Positions 7,087-15,263 of a stretch of 36,564 bases of DNA are shown in pieces (positions within the stretch are counted from its first letter, which is position 1; each line of letters begins with the position of its first letter). The translations under genes and the position numbers were made by a program. The DNA is from a virus. The stretch covers positions 1 through 36,564 of IMG/VR virus record IMGVR_UViG_3300046171_000135, one strand, 5' to 3'. Under the pieces are notes generated by a model. That model had not been told where the DNA came from, ran no database searches, and saw nothing but the letters and a program-made list of their open reading frames with translations.

Positions 7087-7331
7087 GTATTACCTATCGT
7101 GGCGAACGTTTTTCTGGTTACAATAAACCAAAGCGAACACCTGGTAAGTCCAAGAAGTTTGCAGTACTTGCTAAAGAGGGTGATAAAGTACGTCTTGTCA
7201 GGTACGGTGATCCTAATATGTCGATCAAGAAGAACATTCCCGCCAGGCGTAAATCCTTCAGAGCGAGACATAAATGCGATGAGAAAAAGTCTAAACTAAC
7301 TGCTGGCTATTGGTCTTGTAAAAAATGGTAG
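7083..7331 (+). CDS. 82-residue conserved basic phage protein
   Basis: Starts at GTG overlapping the previous stop. The sequence is Lys/Arg-rich, with RYGDPNMSIKKN in the middle and a conserved end SFRARHKCDEK ... AGYWSCKKW. I recognise the F-R-A-R-H-x-C ... Y-W-S-C-K-W signature as recurrent in aquatic phages and viruses, without known function. The two Cys and one His could bind metal. It overlaps the next gene by 7 bases. Confidence 0.7.
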   Translation: MSITYRGERFSGYNKPKRTPGKSKKFAVLAKEGDKVRLVRYGDPNMSIKKNIPARRKSFRARHKCDEKKSKLTAGYWSCKKW

Positions 7332-7513
7332 CTAAGAAAAAAGCCAAGTCCCGTGTGAATGAGGCGGGCAACTACACTAAGCCTACCATGCGTAAACGCT
7401 TGTTTGCAAAAATTAAGGCAGGATCAAAGGGCGGTAAAAGTGGACAATGGAGTGCGCGTAAAGCCCAAATGCTTGCGAAACAATATAAAGCAGCAGGTGG
7501 AGGATATAGATAA
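7325..7513 (+). CDS. 62-residue conserved basic phage protein
   Basis: Contains VNEAGNYTKPTMRKRLF then AGSKGGKSGQWSARKAQM and ends KAAGGGYR. I recognise this as a recurrent small phage family, usually beside the other basic proteins seen here. It is almost entirely Lys/Arg/Gly/Ala with conserved aromatics, suggesting nucleic-acid contact. Function unproven. Its stop overlaps the next ATG (TAATG). Confidence 0.7.
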   Translation: MVAKKKAKSRVNEAGNYTKPTMRKRLFAKIKAGSKGGKSGQWSARKAQMLAKQYKAAGGGYR

Positions 7514-7755
7514 TGGCATTAGCCAAGTCTCAAAAATCGCTCAAGCGATGGGGTAAGCAGAAGTGGCGTACAGCATCTGGCAAGAAGTCATCTGAGACAG
7601 GTGAGGTCTATGCACCATCCAAGACAATTAAGAAGTTAAAAAGCACCAAAGCAGGCAGAGCAAAACTTGCCGCAGCAAACAAAAAGAAACGAGCAGCCAC
7701 CAGCAAAGGTAAACAATATGCCAAGCATGGATTGCACAAAGGTAAAAAACGATGA
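7513..7755 (+). CDS. 80-residue basic protein, DUF5872-like
   Basis: WGKQKWRTASGKKSSETGEV and the following APSKTIKKLKS, with a basic Ala/Lys tail ending GKQYAKHGLHKGKKR, match the DUF5872 pattern as I remember it (W-x-K-x-K-W-R-T ... G-E-x-Y ... K-x-I-x-x-L). The domain function is unknown. It is the fourth basic gene in a row between portal and scaffold, overlapping its neighbour at each side. Confidence 0.65.
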   Translation: MALAKSQKSLKRWGKQKWRTASGKKSSETGEVYAPSKTIKKLKSTKAGRAKLAAANKKKRAATSKGKQYAKHGLHKGKKR

Positions 7756-7994
7756 GTCCCCGCAAAAGAAAAACATACCACGATATAGACCCGGATGAAG
7801 CAATCCAGGCATTAGCCACTTTAAAGAACGATCCACACTTTAAGAAGTACATTGAGATGCGTGAAGCAATGCGTGAGGAAGTAATACGCCAGCTTCAGAC
7901 AAAAGCAATCATCGACTGCACAAATCGACATTACATGATGACAGGTAAGTTGGAAGCGATTGATGAAGAGCTAGACACTTTCTATAAATTATAA
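7752..7994 (+). CDS. 80-residue helical hypothetical protein
   Basis: ATGA overlap with the previous gene. Only the N terminus is basic (SPRKRKTYHDID); the rest is predicted helical (YIEMREAMREEVIRQLQTK ... EAIDEELDTFYKL). It is last in the portal-proximal cluster, directly before a strong terminator. A head-assembly accessory or chaperone is possible but unsupported by a recognised family. Confidence 0.6.
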   Translation: MSPRKRKTYHDIDPDEAIQALATLKNDPHFKKYIEMREAMREEVIRQLQTKAIIDCTNRHYMMTGKLEAIDEELDTFYKL

Positions 7995-8014
7995 TTTCTT
8001 TGCTCGTAGATAAT

Positions 8015-8055
8015 AGCCTCTATGGTCTTATGGGGTAGGCCATAGGGGCTTTTTT
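8015..8055 (+). terminator. Intrinsic terminator after portal/basic-protein cluster
   Basis: AGCCTCTATGG (8015-8025) pairs with CCATAGGGGCT (8040-8050) with one mismatch, and a T-run (8050-8055) follows. This is a classic Rho-independent terminator 20 bases after the last stop, so scaffold and capsid probably have their own promoter. Confidence 0.85.
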
Positions 8056-8119
8056 GTTGCCTTTTGTGGTACAATCAACTACATTTTGCTACACTAGGCT
8101 ATTCATGCCTTGAATAATT
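8056..8119 (+). promoter_or_regulatory. Probable promoter region for scaffold/capsid unit
   Basis: Between the terminator and the scaffold ATG. TACAAT (8070-8075) is a good -10-like hexamer, without a well-spaced -35. CTACACTAGGCT (8089-8100) matches the element found upstream of 1746, 4874 and 26957. There is no clear Shine-Dalgarno sequence before 8120. Confidence 0.4.
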
Positions 8120-9217
8120 ATGGAAGAAGCAATTCAAGAGGTTAACTCAGAGTCCTCCGAAAACTCTGTGGATGTTACAAACGAAGGTAATCTTTCCATA
8201 GCTGATCTTGCAACTAACTTGATGCAGAGACGCGAGGGAGAGGATACACAATCAACCGATGTTGAAGCAGAACCCGTTGAAGAAGCTACGGAAGAAGTTG
8301 AAGCAGAGGATCAGTCTACTGAAGAACCGGATGAATCAGAGGAGGAATCAACTGAGCCGCCCGTAGAACCTTCAGATGTTCTTTCAAAGTTTAATATAGA
8401 CCTGGACTCATTATCCGAAGAGGAATCCAAGGACTTAGCAAAGCAACTAAATGCTTCTGCGATCAAACGATTTGGTCGTTTAACTGCACAGAAGAAAGCA
8501 CTACTTGCTGAGAACGAGGAGTTACAAGCACAAGTGGAACAAACTCCACCGCCTGCTGAACTTCCGTCATTCCTCAAAGATAATGCCTTGCATAATGTCA
8601 ATGACATCCAAACACTAAGTAAAGAAGTCGATAACCTTAATACACTCATTGAATGGGCAGACGAGGGGATGGAAAACGAAGTCGAGTACGATGACAATGG
8701 CAATGAATATGTACTGAAGCAAGAAGGCAAGACTTACACCAAGGCAGACTTAAGACGCATAAAAGCAAATGCTAAAAAAGTACTTCGTAAAGATGCGCCA
8801 GCTAGAGAAGCCTGGATTAAGGAACGCCAAGCATCAGATGACCAAGCAATCAAAACATTTAACTTCTTAAGTGATGGTGAAAGTGATGATTATAAAATGT
8901 TCATGCAGGTAAAACAAAGTCCGCTTTACAAACCATTGGTCGATCATTTACCAAACAGCAACTTCGCACTTGCTCTCATGGTTGAAGGATTGAAATCAGT
9001 AAAGCAACGACAAGAGTCCAAGTCTAAGCCCAAGCAACTCAAGAAACCATCAGCACCTGTGGCAAGCACCGAGGCAGCAGTAAGTAAACCGAGGAGTGAG
9101 GGAAGTAAACAGAAAAAGGCTCTGCAAGCGGCTAAGGCCAAATATGATAAATCTGGATCAATAGCAGACTTTCAAAATTACATTCAATTAAAACGAGGTC
9201 TAACAATCTCAAAATAA
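8120..9217 (+). CDS. Scaffolding protein
   Basis: Directs capsid shell assembly and leaves before maturation. It is placed immediately before the capsid gene, 365 residues, with the usual composition: a very acidic, Thr/Ser-rich N-terminal third (EAEPVEEATEEVEAEDQ), a coiled-coil core (~115-140, LTAQKKALLAENEELQAQVE), and a basic Lys/Ser/Ala-rich C terminus (~295-365, KSKPKQLKKPSAP) suited to docking on the capsid protein. Scaffolds are too divergent for sequence motifs, so the call rests on position and architecture. No protease signature is visible. Confidence 0.8.
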   Translation: MEEAIQEVNSESSENSVDVTNEGNLSIADLATNLMQRREGEDTQSTDVEAEPVEEATEEVEAEDQSTEEPDESEEESTEPPVEPSDVLSKFNIDLDSLSEEESKDLAKQLNASAIKRFGRLTAQKKALLAENEELQAQVEQTPPPAELPSFLKDNALHNVNDIQTLSKEVDNLNTLIEWADEGMENEVEYDDNGNEYVLKQEGKTYTKADLRRIKANAKKVLRKDAPAREAWIKERQASDDQAIKTFNFLSDGESDDYKMFMQVKQSPLYKPLVDHLPNSNFALALMVEGLKSVKQRQESKSKPKQLKKPSAPVASTEAAVSKPRSEGSKQKKALQAAKAKYDKSGSIADFQNYIQLKRGLTISK

Positions 9218-9242
9218 CATTTAACACAAGGAGGATAACAAG

Positions 9243-10208
9243 ATGGCATTAAGTACATCATACAATACATCTGGAAACCGCGAGGATTTAACTGATATTA
9301 TTTCAACGCTTGAACCAGAATCTACACCATTTGTCTCAATGGCAAAAAAAGCTCAAGCGACAGGTACGTTCTTTGAATACCAGGTCGATAAATTAGACAA
9401 TCCTGAGTTTTCAGGAGTCAATGAAGGCGAGGACGTAACTGCATTTAAGAACCAAGTTGCTGATCGTGCAAAACTTGGAAATTACGTTCAAGTCTTCCGC
9501 GATACATTCCAAGTTTCAAACATCCAGGAGCTTGTAAATACTGCCGGAGTTGCATCAGAATTTGCTAATGCTGAAGCTAAAGCAGTTCGTAACGTTAAGC
9601 GTTCAATTGAATCTGCATTCTGTTCTTCACAGGATCGTCAAGCAGACGCTGGAGCAGGCGCACCATACAAAACTCGTGGTATGTTTAAATGGTTAGGAGT
9701 TGGTGGTCAACCATCCGACATCCCTGCTGACTTCCAAAACGTTGCTAATGACACAACAAGCCCACAAACCGAAACAACTTTCAATAGCGTTCTTCAAGAA
9801 CTCTATGAAGCTAACGGTATGCCTGGTGGACAGTTGACACTTCTTGCTGGCCCAACTCTTAAAAAAGAGATTAGTCAGTTCAGTCGTCAGCTTGCAGCTA
9901 CTAACGGAACTTATGTAGTTAACCAAGACGCTGAGTCTCGCAAGATCACATTGACTGTGAATTTGTATGAGGGAGACTTCGGAAATGTGGCAATAGTGCC
10001 TACGTTATTTAATTTGAGAACAAGTGGTTCATCTACAGTTGATGGTGACGCTGGTCTTCTTATTGATCCAGAGTATGTTGCAATGCATTCATTAAAAGCT
10101 GAGTCAGTTACTGAACTTGAGAACCAAGGCGGAGGTCGCAGAGGTTTTGTCGACGTAATTGCCGGACTTGCTTGCTATGCGCCAAAAGCACATGCCTACT
10201 TCAACTAA
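9243..10208 (+). CDS. Major capsid protein, SU10/DUF5309 family
   Basis: Forms the HK97-fold shell. The 321-residue protein opens with NREDLTDIISTLEPESTPFV and FFEYQVDKLDNP, the characteristic N-terminal pattern of SU10-type capsid proteins (TPF, a W/Y-Q-x-D arm). The C-terminal half contains VNLYEGDFGNVAIVPTLF and a final LEVENQGG-like ELENQGGGRRGFVDV, also typical. A strong Shine-Dalgarno sequence (AAGGAGG, 9230-9236) precedes the ATG, consistent with very high expression. The following gene is a probable decoration protein. The length is normal for the family, and no cleavage signal is evident. Confidence 0.93.
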   Translation: MALSTSYNTSGNREDLTDIISTLEPESTPFVSMAKKAQATGTFFEYQVDKLDNPEFSGVNEGEDVTAFKNQVADRAKLGNYVQVFRDTFQVSNIQELVNTAGVASEFANAEAKAVRNVKRSIESAFCSSQDRQADAGAGAPYKTRGMFKWLGVGGQPSDIPADFQNVANDTTSPQTETTFNSVLQELYEANGMPGGQLTLLAGPTLKKEISQFSRQLAATNGTYVVNQDAESRKITLTVNLYEGDFGNVAIVPTLFNLRTSGSSTVDGDAGLLIDPEYVAMHSLKAESVTELENQGGGRRGFVDVIAGLACYAPKAHAYFN

Positions 10209-10247
10209 TTAATTGCACAATAATATTAACATAAGGAGATTTAAGAC

Positions 10248-10676
10248 ATGGCAGAATTATCCAACAATGAAGCAGGTCGCGGGTTTACTCACATTTACAC
10301 CGCAACCTATGAAGATTTGCAAACTATCGGAAACGGTGGTCAGGCAACAATCGCAACCATCCCTGCGGGTGGTGCAGTAGAGTGTGTAGGCGTATATGAA
10401 GCTGAAGCATTTGCTGGCACAACTTCCCTCGTCATTGATGTGGGAACTAGCTCAGGTGACCCTGATGAGTTCATCGATGCTCTTGATGTAGACGCAATGT
10501 CTGCACCTGTGTACAACACAGGAGACGCATTCACAGATGGTCAGTCACAACCTGTAGGTGGCACAAGTTCTGATACTTCCGTATTATTGGAAGTGACAGA
10601 CGCAGCTATCGCATCAGCAACTGCTGGTAAGATTGTTATCGGATTACGCATCATCGACCTCGGTCAATTTGCTTAA
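10248..10676 (+). CDS. Probable capsid decoration/stabilisation protein
   Basis: 142 residues, Ala/Gly/Thr/Val-rich and acidic, with regular β-strand periodicity (ATIATIPAGGAVECVGVYEA ... KIVIGLRIIDLGQF). It directly follows the capsid gene with its own Shine-Dalgarno sequence (AAGGAG, 10232-10237) and precedes a terminator, so it is co-transcribed with the capsid gene. This is the position and composition of small head decoration proteins. No family is firmly recognised; a head-fibre base is an alternative. Confidence 0.65.
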   Translation: MAELSNNEAGRGFTHIYTATYEDLQTIGNGGQATIATIPAGGAVECVGVYEAEAFAGTTSLVIDVGTSSGDPDEFIDALDVDAMSAPVYNTGDAFTDGQSQPVGGTSSDTSVLLEVTDAAIASATAGKIVIGLRIIDLGQFA

Positions 10677-10691
10677 TTAACTTTGAGGATT

Positions 10692-10726
10692 GGGAGTAGT
10701 CTGCAAATGCGGGCTACTCCCTTCTT
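10692..10726 (+). terminator. Probable terminator after capsid/decoration genes
   Basis: GGGAGTAG (10692-10699) and CTACTCCC (10714-10721) form a perfect 8-base stem with a 14-base loop, followed by TTCTT. The T-run is weak, so termination may be partial, letting some transcription into the neck and tail genes. Confidence 0.7.
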
Positions 10727-10741
10727 CACAACTTAAATACT

Positions 10742-11092
10742 ATGGCAGACATTTTTTTACCTAAGTGGAAACACGGAAACGGATCTCAGTTTATGAAGAA
10801 CTTAGATCGTCATTTGCGTTACGAAGTAGACCTTGAAAAGTACGAGGCTAAAAAGCGTGAAATAGAATGTGGTAAAGAAAACCAACACGGTGGTCAAATC
10901 GAGGGACTTGGTCAGCTAAAAGGAACAGTACCAGCGCGTGAATACTTTCGCTGGCATCAATACAAGCAGGGATGTTGGGGTGATAAGAGCTTCGTAAATG
11001 AGTTCTTTCGTGATAACCCATCATTCAAAGCTAAATCATTTTCAAAAAAGACCTTCGTCCAGGGAGGTTTTAATAAACCTAGTTTCGCATGA
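10742..11092 (+). CDS. 116-residue hypothetical virion-cluster protein
   Basis: Located between capsid/decoration and neck genes. Motifs: FLPKWKHGNGSQFMKNLDRH at the N terminus, PAREYFRWHQYKQGCWGDKS in the centre and FVNEFFRDNPSF near the end. The Arg/Trp-rich centre with CW-x-D and F-x-R-D-N-P recurs in proteins at this location in related phages, but no function is known to me. Its stop overlaps the next ATG (ATGA). Confidence 0.65.
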   Translation: MADIFLPKWKHGNGSQFMKNLDRHLRYEVDLEKYEAKKREIECGKENQHGGQIEGLGQLKGTVPAREYFRWHQYKQGCWGDKSFVNEFFRDNPSFKAKSFSKKTFVQGGFNKPSFA

Positions 11093-11925
11093 GACAAGTA
11101 GCAGTAAGCACCATGCTGACCAATCTAGTGAGTATGGTTGGCGTGGATTCTTTTCTTACTGCTGAGTCAACTGCGGCAGTACGTAGTTTTAATCGCTTCG
11201 GAAAACTTGCATGGGATCGCACATCTTGGCCATTCAACTCTCGCCTTAACCAAGTAATACCAGATGTGCGTGTACGAAGCGTACAGGTTGGTAGTGGTGG
11301 TAGTGGATACACATCTGCACCAACCGTGTCCTTTAGTGGTGGAGGTGGATCTAGTGCAGCAGCAACTGCAACTATCAACAACGATGGTCAGGTAAATGGA
11401 GTTGCAATTACAAACAATGGCACAGGATTCACAGGCACACCCACAATCAGCTTTAGTGGTGGAAGTGGTAGTGGAGCAACTGCAACTGCAAGCATGCTCA
11501 CATATATCGACTTTGGCACAACTATAAGCGAGATATTCCGTGTGACTGAGAACGATCCATACGGAACAAATACAACCAATGACTTAGCATTTAAAAATAT
11601 CTATGCAAGTGGATCTAGCGACTATGGTGAGGCAATCCTGCCAGACCGTAGTTCCACATCACCTGTATGGGTATATTATCGCGCACCCTTTCCTGAGTAT
11701 GCGAGTGACGCAAGTGACTTCCCATATGTATTTAGCGAGTATTCTGTAGTTGGTGCTTATGGGGATTGGTTACAAGCAGACGGTCAAACAGATAAAGCAC
11801 AAGTCATCTATCAACAAGCAGAATCAATTTTACAAAGTGAGTTGGACAAACTTGAACGCCAGGAAGGTCAGACTCAACCAATACAATTTATAACTTACGG
11901 AACAACGGCAGCAACATCTGCATAA
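11089..11925 (+). CDS. Neck/head-tail adaptor protein with inserted β-repeat domain
   Basis: 278 residues. The flanks (residues ~1-60, KLAWDRTSWPFNSRLNQVIP; and ~150-278, VWVYYRAPFPEYASDASDFP ending in a helical EYSVVGAYGDWLQADGQTDK) resemble podovirus head-tail connector or tail-tube A-like proteins. Between them lie two tandem Gly/Ser-rich β-repeats (GSGYTSAPTVSFSGG and GTGFTGTPTISFSGG, each followed by an Ala/Thr stretch), a module seen in phage fibres and surface-exposed loops. The insertion probably protrudes from the neck. It follows the preceding gene by ATGA overlap. Confidence 0.65.
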   Translation: MRQVAVSTMLTNLVSMVGVDSFLTAESTAAVRSFNRFGKLAWDRTSWPFNSRLNQVIPDVRVRSVQVGSGGSGYTSAPTVSFSGGGGSSAAATATINNDGQVNGVAITNNGTGFTGTPTISFSGGSGSGATATASMLTYIDFGTTISEIFRVTENDPYGTNTTNDLAFKNIYASGSSDYGEAILPDRSSTSPVWVYYRAPFPEYASDASDFPYVFSEYSVVGAYGDWLQADGQTDKAQVIYQQAESILQSELDKLERQEGQTQPIQFITYGTTAATSA

Positions 11926-11936
11926 CGAAAAATATC

Positions 11937-12203
11937 ATGGGATCAGCATCAGAATACAGAGGTTTAGGACTTAACGGAGGTGAGTATATTAATACTACCG
12001 ATGCAAAAACTAACACAAACGGATGGTTTGCAATACTCGCAACTGAAGACACAGTCATCGCAAGCATAACAAGTAATATTGATAACTTGTCAGACATAAC
12101 TAACTCACAGGACAGTACAATACTATCTGCCAATACTGCAATTTATGGAAACATAACTGCGGTGCAGTTAACAAGTGGAGCAGTCATAGCTTACAATAAG
12201 TAA
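11937..12203 (+). CDS. 88-residue hypothetical virion protein
   Basis: Small β-rich acidic protein (WFAILATEDTVIASITSNID ... NTAIYGNITAVQLTSGAVIA). The pattern resembles small surface-attached or fibre-base proteins in phage tail clusters. The leader is A-rich without a Shine-Dalgarno sequence. It overlaps the next ATG (TAATG). Function not assigned. Confidence 0.6.
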   Translation: MGSASEYRGLGLNGGEYINTTDAKTNTNGWFAILATEDTVIASITSNIDNLSDITNSQDSTILSANTAIYGNITAVQLTSGAVIAYNK

Positions 12204-12349
12204 TGTCACTCACCCTCGATCTCAATCTTAGCGTTGCCCGGACAACCACGGGTAGTGGAACACCTAGCGGGCCAAACCTTGTAATACTTACCCAAGCAGG
12301 TGCGTTTATGAAGACTGAGGATGGGCTTTTTTTAGAATTTGAATTTTAA
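12203..12349 (+). CDS. 48-residue hypothetical protein
   Basis: Starts MSLTLDLNLSVARTTTGSG and ends GAFMKTEDGLFLEFEF. Short Ser/Thr/Gly-rich proteins with an aromatic end are frequent between fibre genes. It is coupled to the upstream gene by TAATG. No function is recognised. Confidence 0.5.
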   Translation: MSLTLDLNLSVARTTTGSGTPSGPNLVILTQAGAFMKTEDGLFLEFEF

Positions 12350-12360
12350 CATTTATAGAT

Positions 12361-12885
12361 ATGAATAAAAAGATTACTGCGCTACCAGAACTAACAAGTC
12401 CAGCAGGGGCAGACTTACTTGCAATTGTTGACGATGTTGCTGGAACACCAACAACTAAAAAAATAACTGCAACAAATATAATGGGACTTGCCCCCGTGCA
12501 AAGTGTTGCTGGAAGAACAGGAACGGTAACTGTAGACGCAGGTGACTTAACAGATGGTAACTTTGATGGAACTGCAATCTCAGGATTCGATGCTAGTATA
12601 AACGACAAAACAGGAACTGCATATACTTTACTCGCGAGTGATAATGGTAAGGTAGTAGTCCTTAATAACGGATCAGCAGTAACTGTAACTGTACCTAGCG
12701 GATTAGGTGCTGGATTTAATTGTTCGTTCGTACAAAAAGGTGCAGGTCAAGTTAGCTTTAGTGCATCTTCAACTACTATCAATAACAGACAGTCCCACAC
12801 CAAGATCAACGCTCAGTACGGAGTAGCTAGTTTATTAGCTTATGCCGCTGACACTTTTGTTCTAGCTGGAGACACAGCTTCCTAA
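12361..12885 (+). CDS. Tail-fibre-type protein
   Basis: 174 residues. The N-terminal ~40 residues (KITALPELTSPAGADLLAIV followed by DDVAGTPTTKKITATN) are a recurrent phage fibre head-binding module. Next is VQSVAGRTGTVTVDAGDLTD, a fibre-shaft repeat motif, then a β-rich C-terminal domain (~90-174) of the type seen in tail needle and fibre tips. It probably attaches to the tail and helps display or bind receptor together with the two LamG proteins downstream. Confidence 0.7.
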   Translation: MNKKITALPELTSPAGADLLAIVDDVAGTPTTKKITATNIMGLAPVQSVAGRTGTVTVDAGDLTDGNFDGTAISGFDASINDKTGTAYTLLASDNGKVVVLNNGSAVTVTVPSGLGAGFNCSFVQKGAGQVSFSASSTTINNRQSHTKINAQYGVASLLAYAADTFVLAGDTAS

Positions 12886-12887
12886 GA

Positions 12888-14141
12888 ATGTTCGTTCTTC
12901 CTACATTTGGTCTGGGAGTCATAGGCAGTCCTACAGTACCGCCTGAGACTTTTGATACTGCTACTTTGGAGAATGGGCAAAATGGTGCTGGTAATGATAA
13001 TACTTTGACTCTAACCATTCAACCTTCATCAGCGATTACAGCTAGTGGAACAATTACATTGGCTGGACTTACAGGATCGCAGACATCTGATAGTGGCTCG
13101 TTAACAGTTGGAGGTGCTGGTGCAGCAATCTTTGGTTCAAGTGCAGATTGGACTCAGTCAAGTGGTACTTTAGTTCTTACTGTTGCTGGCGGTCAAAGCG
13201 TACCAACAGGTTCAGATACTGTAATTACATTTACCCTAACTAACCCAGCTACAACTTCATCAGGAGTCACAGGAATTACATTAGCATCTAGCGGATTTAC
13301 GACTGCTGATATTAGCGGAACATTCTTGGATGCAGTAACTCTATTCAATGTTACAACTAGAGATACTGAAGCTAACATTTTAGCAAGCACACCTACTAAT
13401 CCGAGTGGAGAAGTTAACATCGCATTCGGAACTGATACTAATGACTTTTACATCTACGCTGGCAGTACTTGGTATATATATAAGGATTTTAACAACTATT
13501 CTATAAACTTTGATGGTACTGATGATTATATAGATTGTGGAGTGATTACTGGTCTTCAAGGGGCGAGCAATGGGGCTATATCTGTTTGGATCAAACCTGA
13601 TACCGCAGGACAAGCACCTAATATCGGATATAGACCTTCTGCTTCTCATCAATTTGTTCTGACTTTTGTGGGAGGGACTTTATATTTTGGAATAAGAAAC
13701 GGATCAATAGCGAATATTTATACAACCACTGCCATACCTAATGACACAAATTGGCATCACTATGTAGCGACTTTTACTAGTGGTACTGCAAAAATTTACA
13801 TTGATGGTAGTCAAGTAGCTGGTACGCAATCTGGTAGTAATCCAAGCACTATATCATCCACATCGGGTAGTTTTATGATAGGCAGAAATGGGAATGACAA
13901 TAAATATACCGATGGATTACTTGATGAAGCTGCTCTTTTTAACACAGCAATATCTGACTCAGATGTAACTGATATTTACAATGGTGGAGTACCTAATGAT
14001 ATATCTTCTCTTAATCCTATAGGTTGGTGGAGAATGGGAGACAATGACGGAGGAGCAGGAACAACCATTACAGACCAAGGAAGCGGAGGGAATAACGGAA
14101 CGCTTACTAATGGCCCAACCTTTTCAACATCAGTACCATAA
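12888..14141 (+). CDS. LamG-domain tail fibre/spike protein 1
   Basis: 417 residues. Residues ~1-155 are Thr/Ser/Gly-rich β-repeats resembling a cadherin- or Ig-like domain (TLTIQPSSAITASGTITLAG). A short linker (GEVNIAFGTDTNDFYIYAGS) follows. The rest is a concanavalin A-like LamG domain: SINFDGTDDYIDCG, AISVWIKPDT, TNWHHYVATF, KIYIDGSQVAG, LLDEAALFNTAISDSDVTDI and GWWRMGD. Such domains bind glycans, so this may recognise host surface polysaccharide. The next gene is its 75-residue companion, two bases away. A second LamG-companion pair follows, pointing to cassette duplication. Confidence 0.75.
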   Translation: MFVLPTFGLGVIGSPTVPPETFDTATLENGQNGAGNDNTLTLTIQPSSAITASGTITLAGLTGSQTSDSGSLTVGGAGAAIFGSSADWTQSSGTLVLTVAGGQSVPTGSDTVITFTLTNPATTSSGVTGITLASSGFTTADISGTFLDAVTLFNVTTRDTEANILASTPTNPSGEVNIAFGTDTNDFYIYAGSTWYIYKDFNNYSINFDGTDDYIDCGVITGLQGASNGAISVWIKPDTAGQAPNIGYRPSASHQFVLTFVGGTLYFGIRNGSIANIYTTTAIPNDTNWHHYVATFTSGTAKIYIDGSQVAGTQSGSNPSTISSTSGSFMIGRNGNDNKYTDGLLDEAALFNTAISDSDVTDIYNGGVPNDISSLNPIGWWRMGDNDGGAGTTITDQGSGGNNGTLTNGPTFSTSVP

Positions 14142-14143
14142 TA

Positions 14144-14371
14144 ATGAGAAACTACTGCATAATAAATTCTGATGAAGTTAGTTCTGTTAATTTCGATCAA
14201 GTTGCAGAAACATCCGCTGATACTTTGAGGTACTCAATAGACGGTACACAAACTTTCGTTAAATACGAGGGTGAGCAACCATCCTTTTTAAGCGGTAAAC
14301 AAGAATATACCCACTCAGAAATTCTAGCAATCTTAGCAACGGATGAGTGGACAAGTGACGACATTATTTAA
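14144..14371 (+). CDS. 75-residue LamG companion protein, copy 1
   Basis: Paralogue of the protein at 15264-15491: over half of residues are identical, including CIINSDEVSSV, ETSADTLRYS, TFVKYEG and PSFLSGK. Each copy follows a LamG-domain gene by two bases. The size and position suggest a fibre-assembly chaperone or fibre-bound cap, but that is inference. No signal peptide or membrane segment is seen. Confidence 0.7.
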   Translation: MRNYCIINSDEVSSVNFDQVAETSADTLRYSIDGTQTFVKYEGEQPSFLSGKQEYTHSEILAILATDEWTSDDII

Positions 14372-14376
14372 TAGCT

Positions 14377-15261
14377 ATGCCAACTACAATACCAACAACC
14401 ACTTCATCCACTCGTCCAGGTAGTCCCTCGACAGGTGATGCTTACTTTGAAACGGATACTAATAATTACATCATTTATGATGGTGCGAATTGGCGAAGTT
14501 TTGGTAGTAATATTTCAAATAGGTTTTCAGCTTTTTACGATGGTACAGATGACCACTTCACAGGCACACTACCTACTACTTTAATGTCGTCAGATTTTAC
14601 TACCTCAATTTGGTTAAAAGTCCCAGGTTCAGCAGTAGCCGATGGAGCTATTTACGCAAATAATTATAGTGCTAGTGGAAAATTAGGATGGAGATTATAT
14701 TTCGACAACCAAGACGCTTCAGGTAATGGAAATTTAAGCCTTTGGGTATCCGATGGTTCAGGTAATTTTGATAACGCAATCGCTAATGTTTCAATTAATT
14801 TAGGTTCTAATTCATGGACTAACTTAGTTTGGGGCAGAAGTAGTGGTACACACTTTGTTTATGTTAATGCTAGCCAAGTAACAATAACCCAAGGCACACA
14901 AGGATTTAATAGTTCTACTTCAAACTTTGCAGACTCCAATCAAGCATTTAAAATTTTTGAGGAGACAATTGGTGGCGGGCCGATTGGAGGTTATACTGAC
15001 GAGTTTGCGGTTTGGGACAGAGCTTTATCAACATCAGAAATAGGACAACTCAAAAAGAACGACAAACCTAGTGACCTGTCATCCCTTGCACCTGAAGTTT
15101 GGTTCAGATTTGGGGACGCTAATGGCGATCAAGATAGTGGCGGAGGAAGTCCAGCATCAGGAGATACTATAGGAACTTTAGTAAACTTAGGGTCAGTAAC
15201 CACAAACGCTACATTAACTCAACAAAACGGAGTACAATATAACTCTGATGTCCCAGTTTAA
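14377..15261 (+). CDS. LamG-domain tail fibre/spike protein 2
   Basis: 294 residues. The N-terminal ~45 residues (RPGSPSTGDAYFETDTNNYI, YDGANWRSF) match in kind the linker of the first LamG protein and are a common phage attachment segment. The LamG domain follows: SAFYDGTDDHFTG, FTTSIWLKVPG, WTNLVWGRSSGTHFVYVN, YTDEFAVWDRALSTSEIGQL and VWFRFGD. It lacks the 150-residue N-terminal β region of copy 1. Divergence within the LamG domain is much greater than between the companion proteins, consistent with selection for different receptor binding. Confidence 0.72.
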   Translation: MPTTIPTTTSSTRPGSPSTGDAYFETDTNNYIIYDGANWRSFGSNISNRFSAFYDGTDDHFTGTLPTTLMSSDFTTSIWLKVPGSAVADGAIYANNYSASGKLGWRLYFDNQDASGNGNLSLWVSDGSGNFDNAIANVSINLGSNSWTNLVWGRSSGTHFVYVNASQVTITQGTQGFNSSTSNFADSNQAFKIFEETIGGGPIGGYTDEFAVWDRALSTSEIGQLKKNDKPSDLSSLAPEVWFRFGDANGDQDSGGGSPASGDTIGTLVNLGSVTTNATLTQQNGVQYNSDVPV

Positions 15262-15263
15262 TA

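Noticed and set aside
8311-8730. 139-codon minus-strand Ser/Phe-rich frame inside the scaffold gene
   Set aside because: Ser-rich mirror of the acidic coding strand; no start signal, typical shadow.
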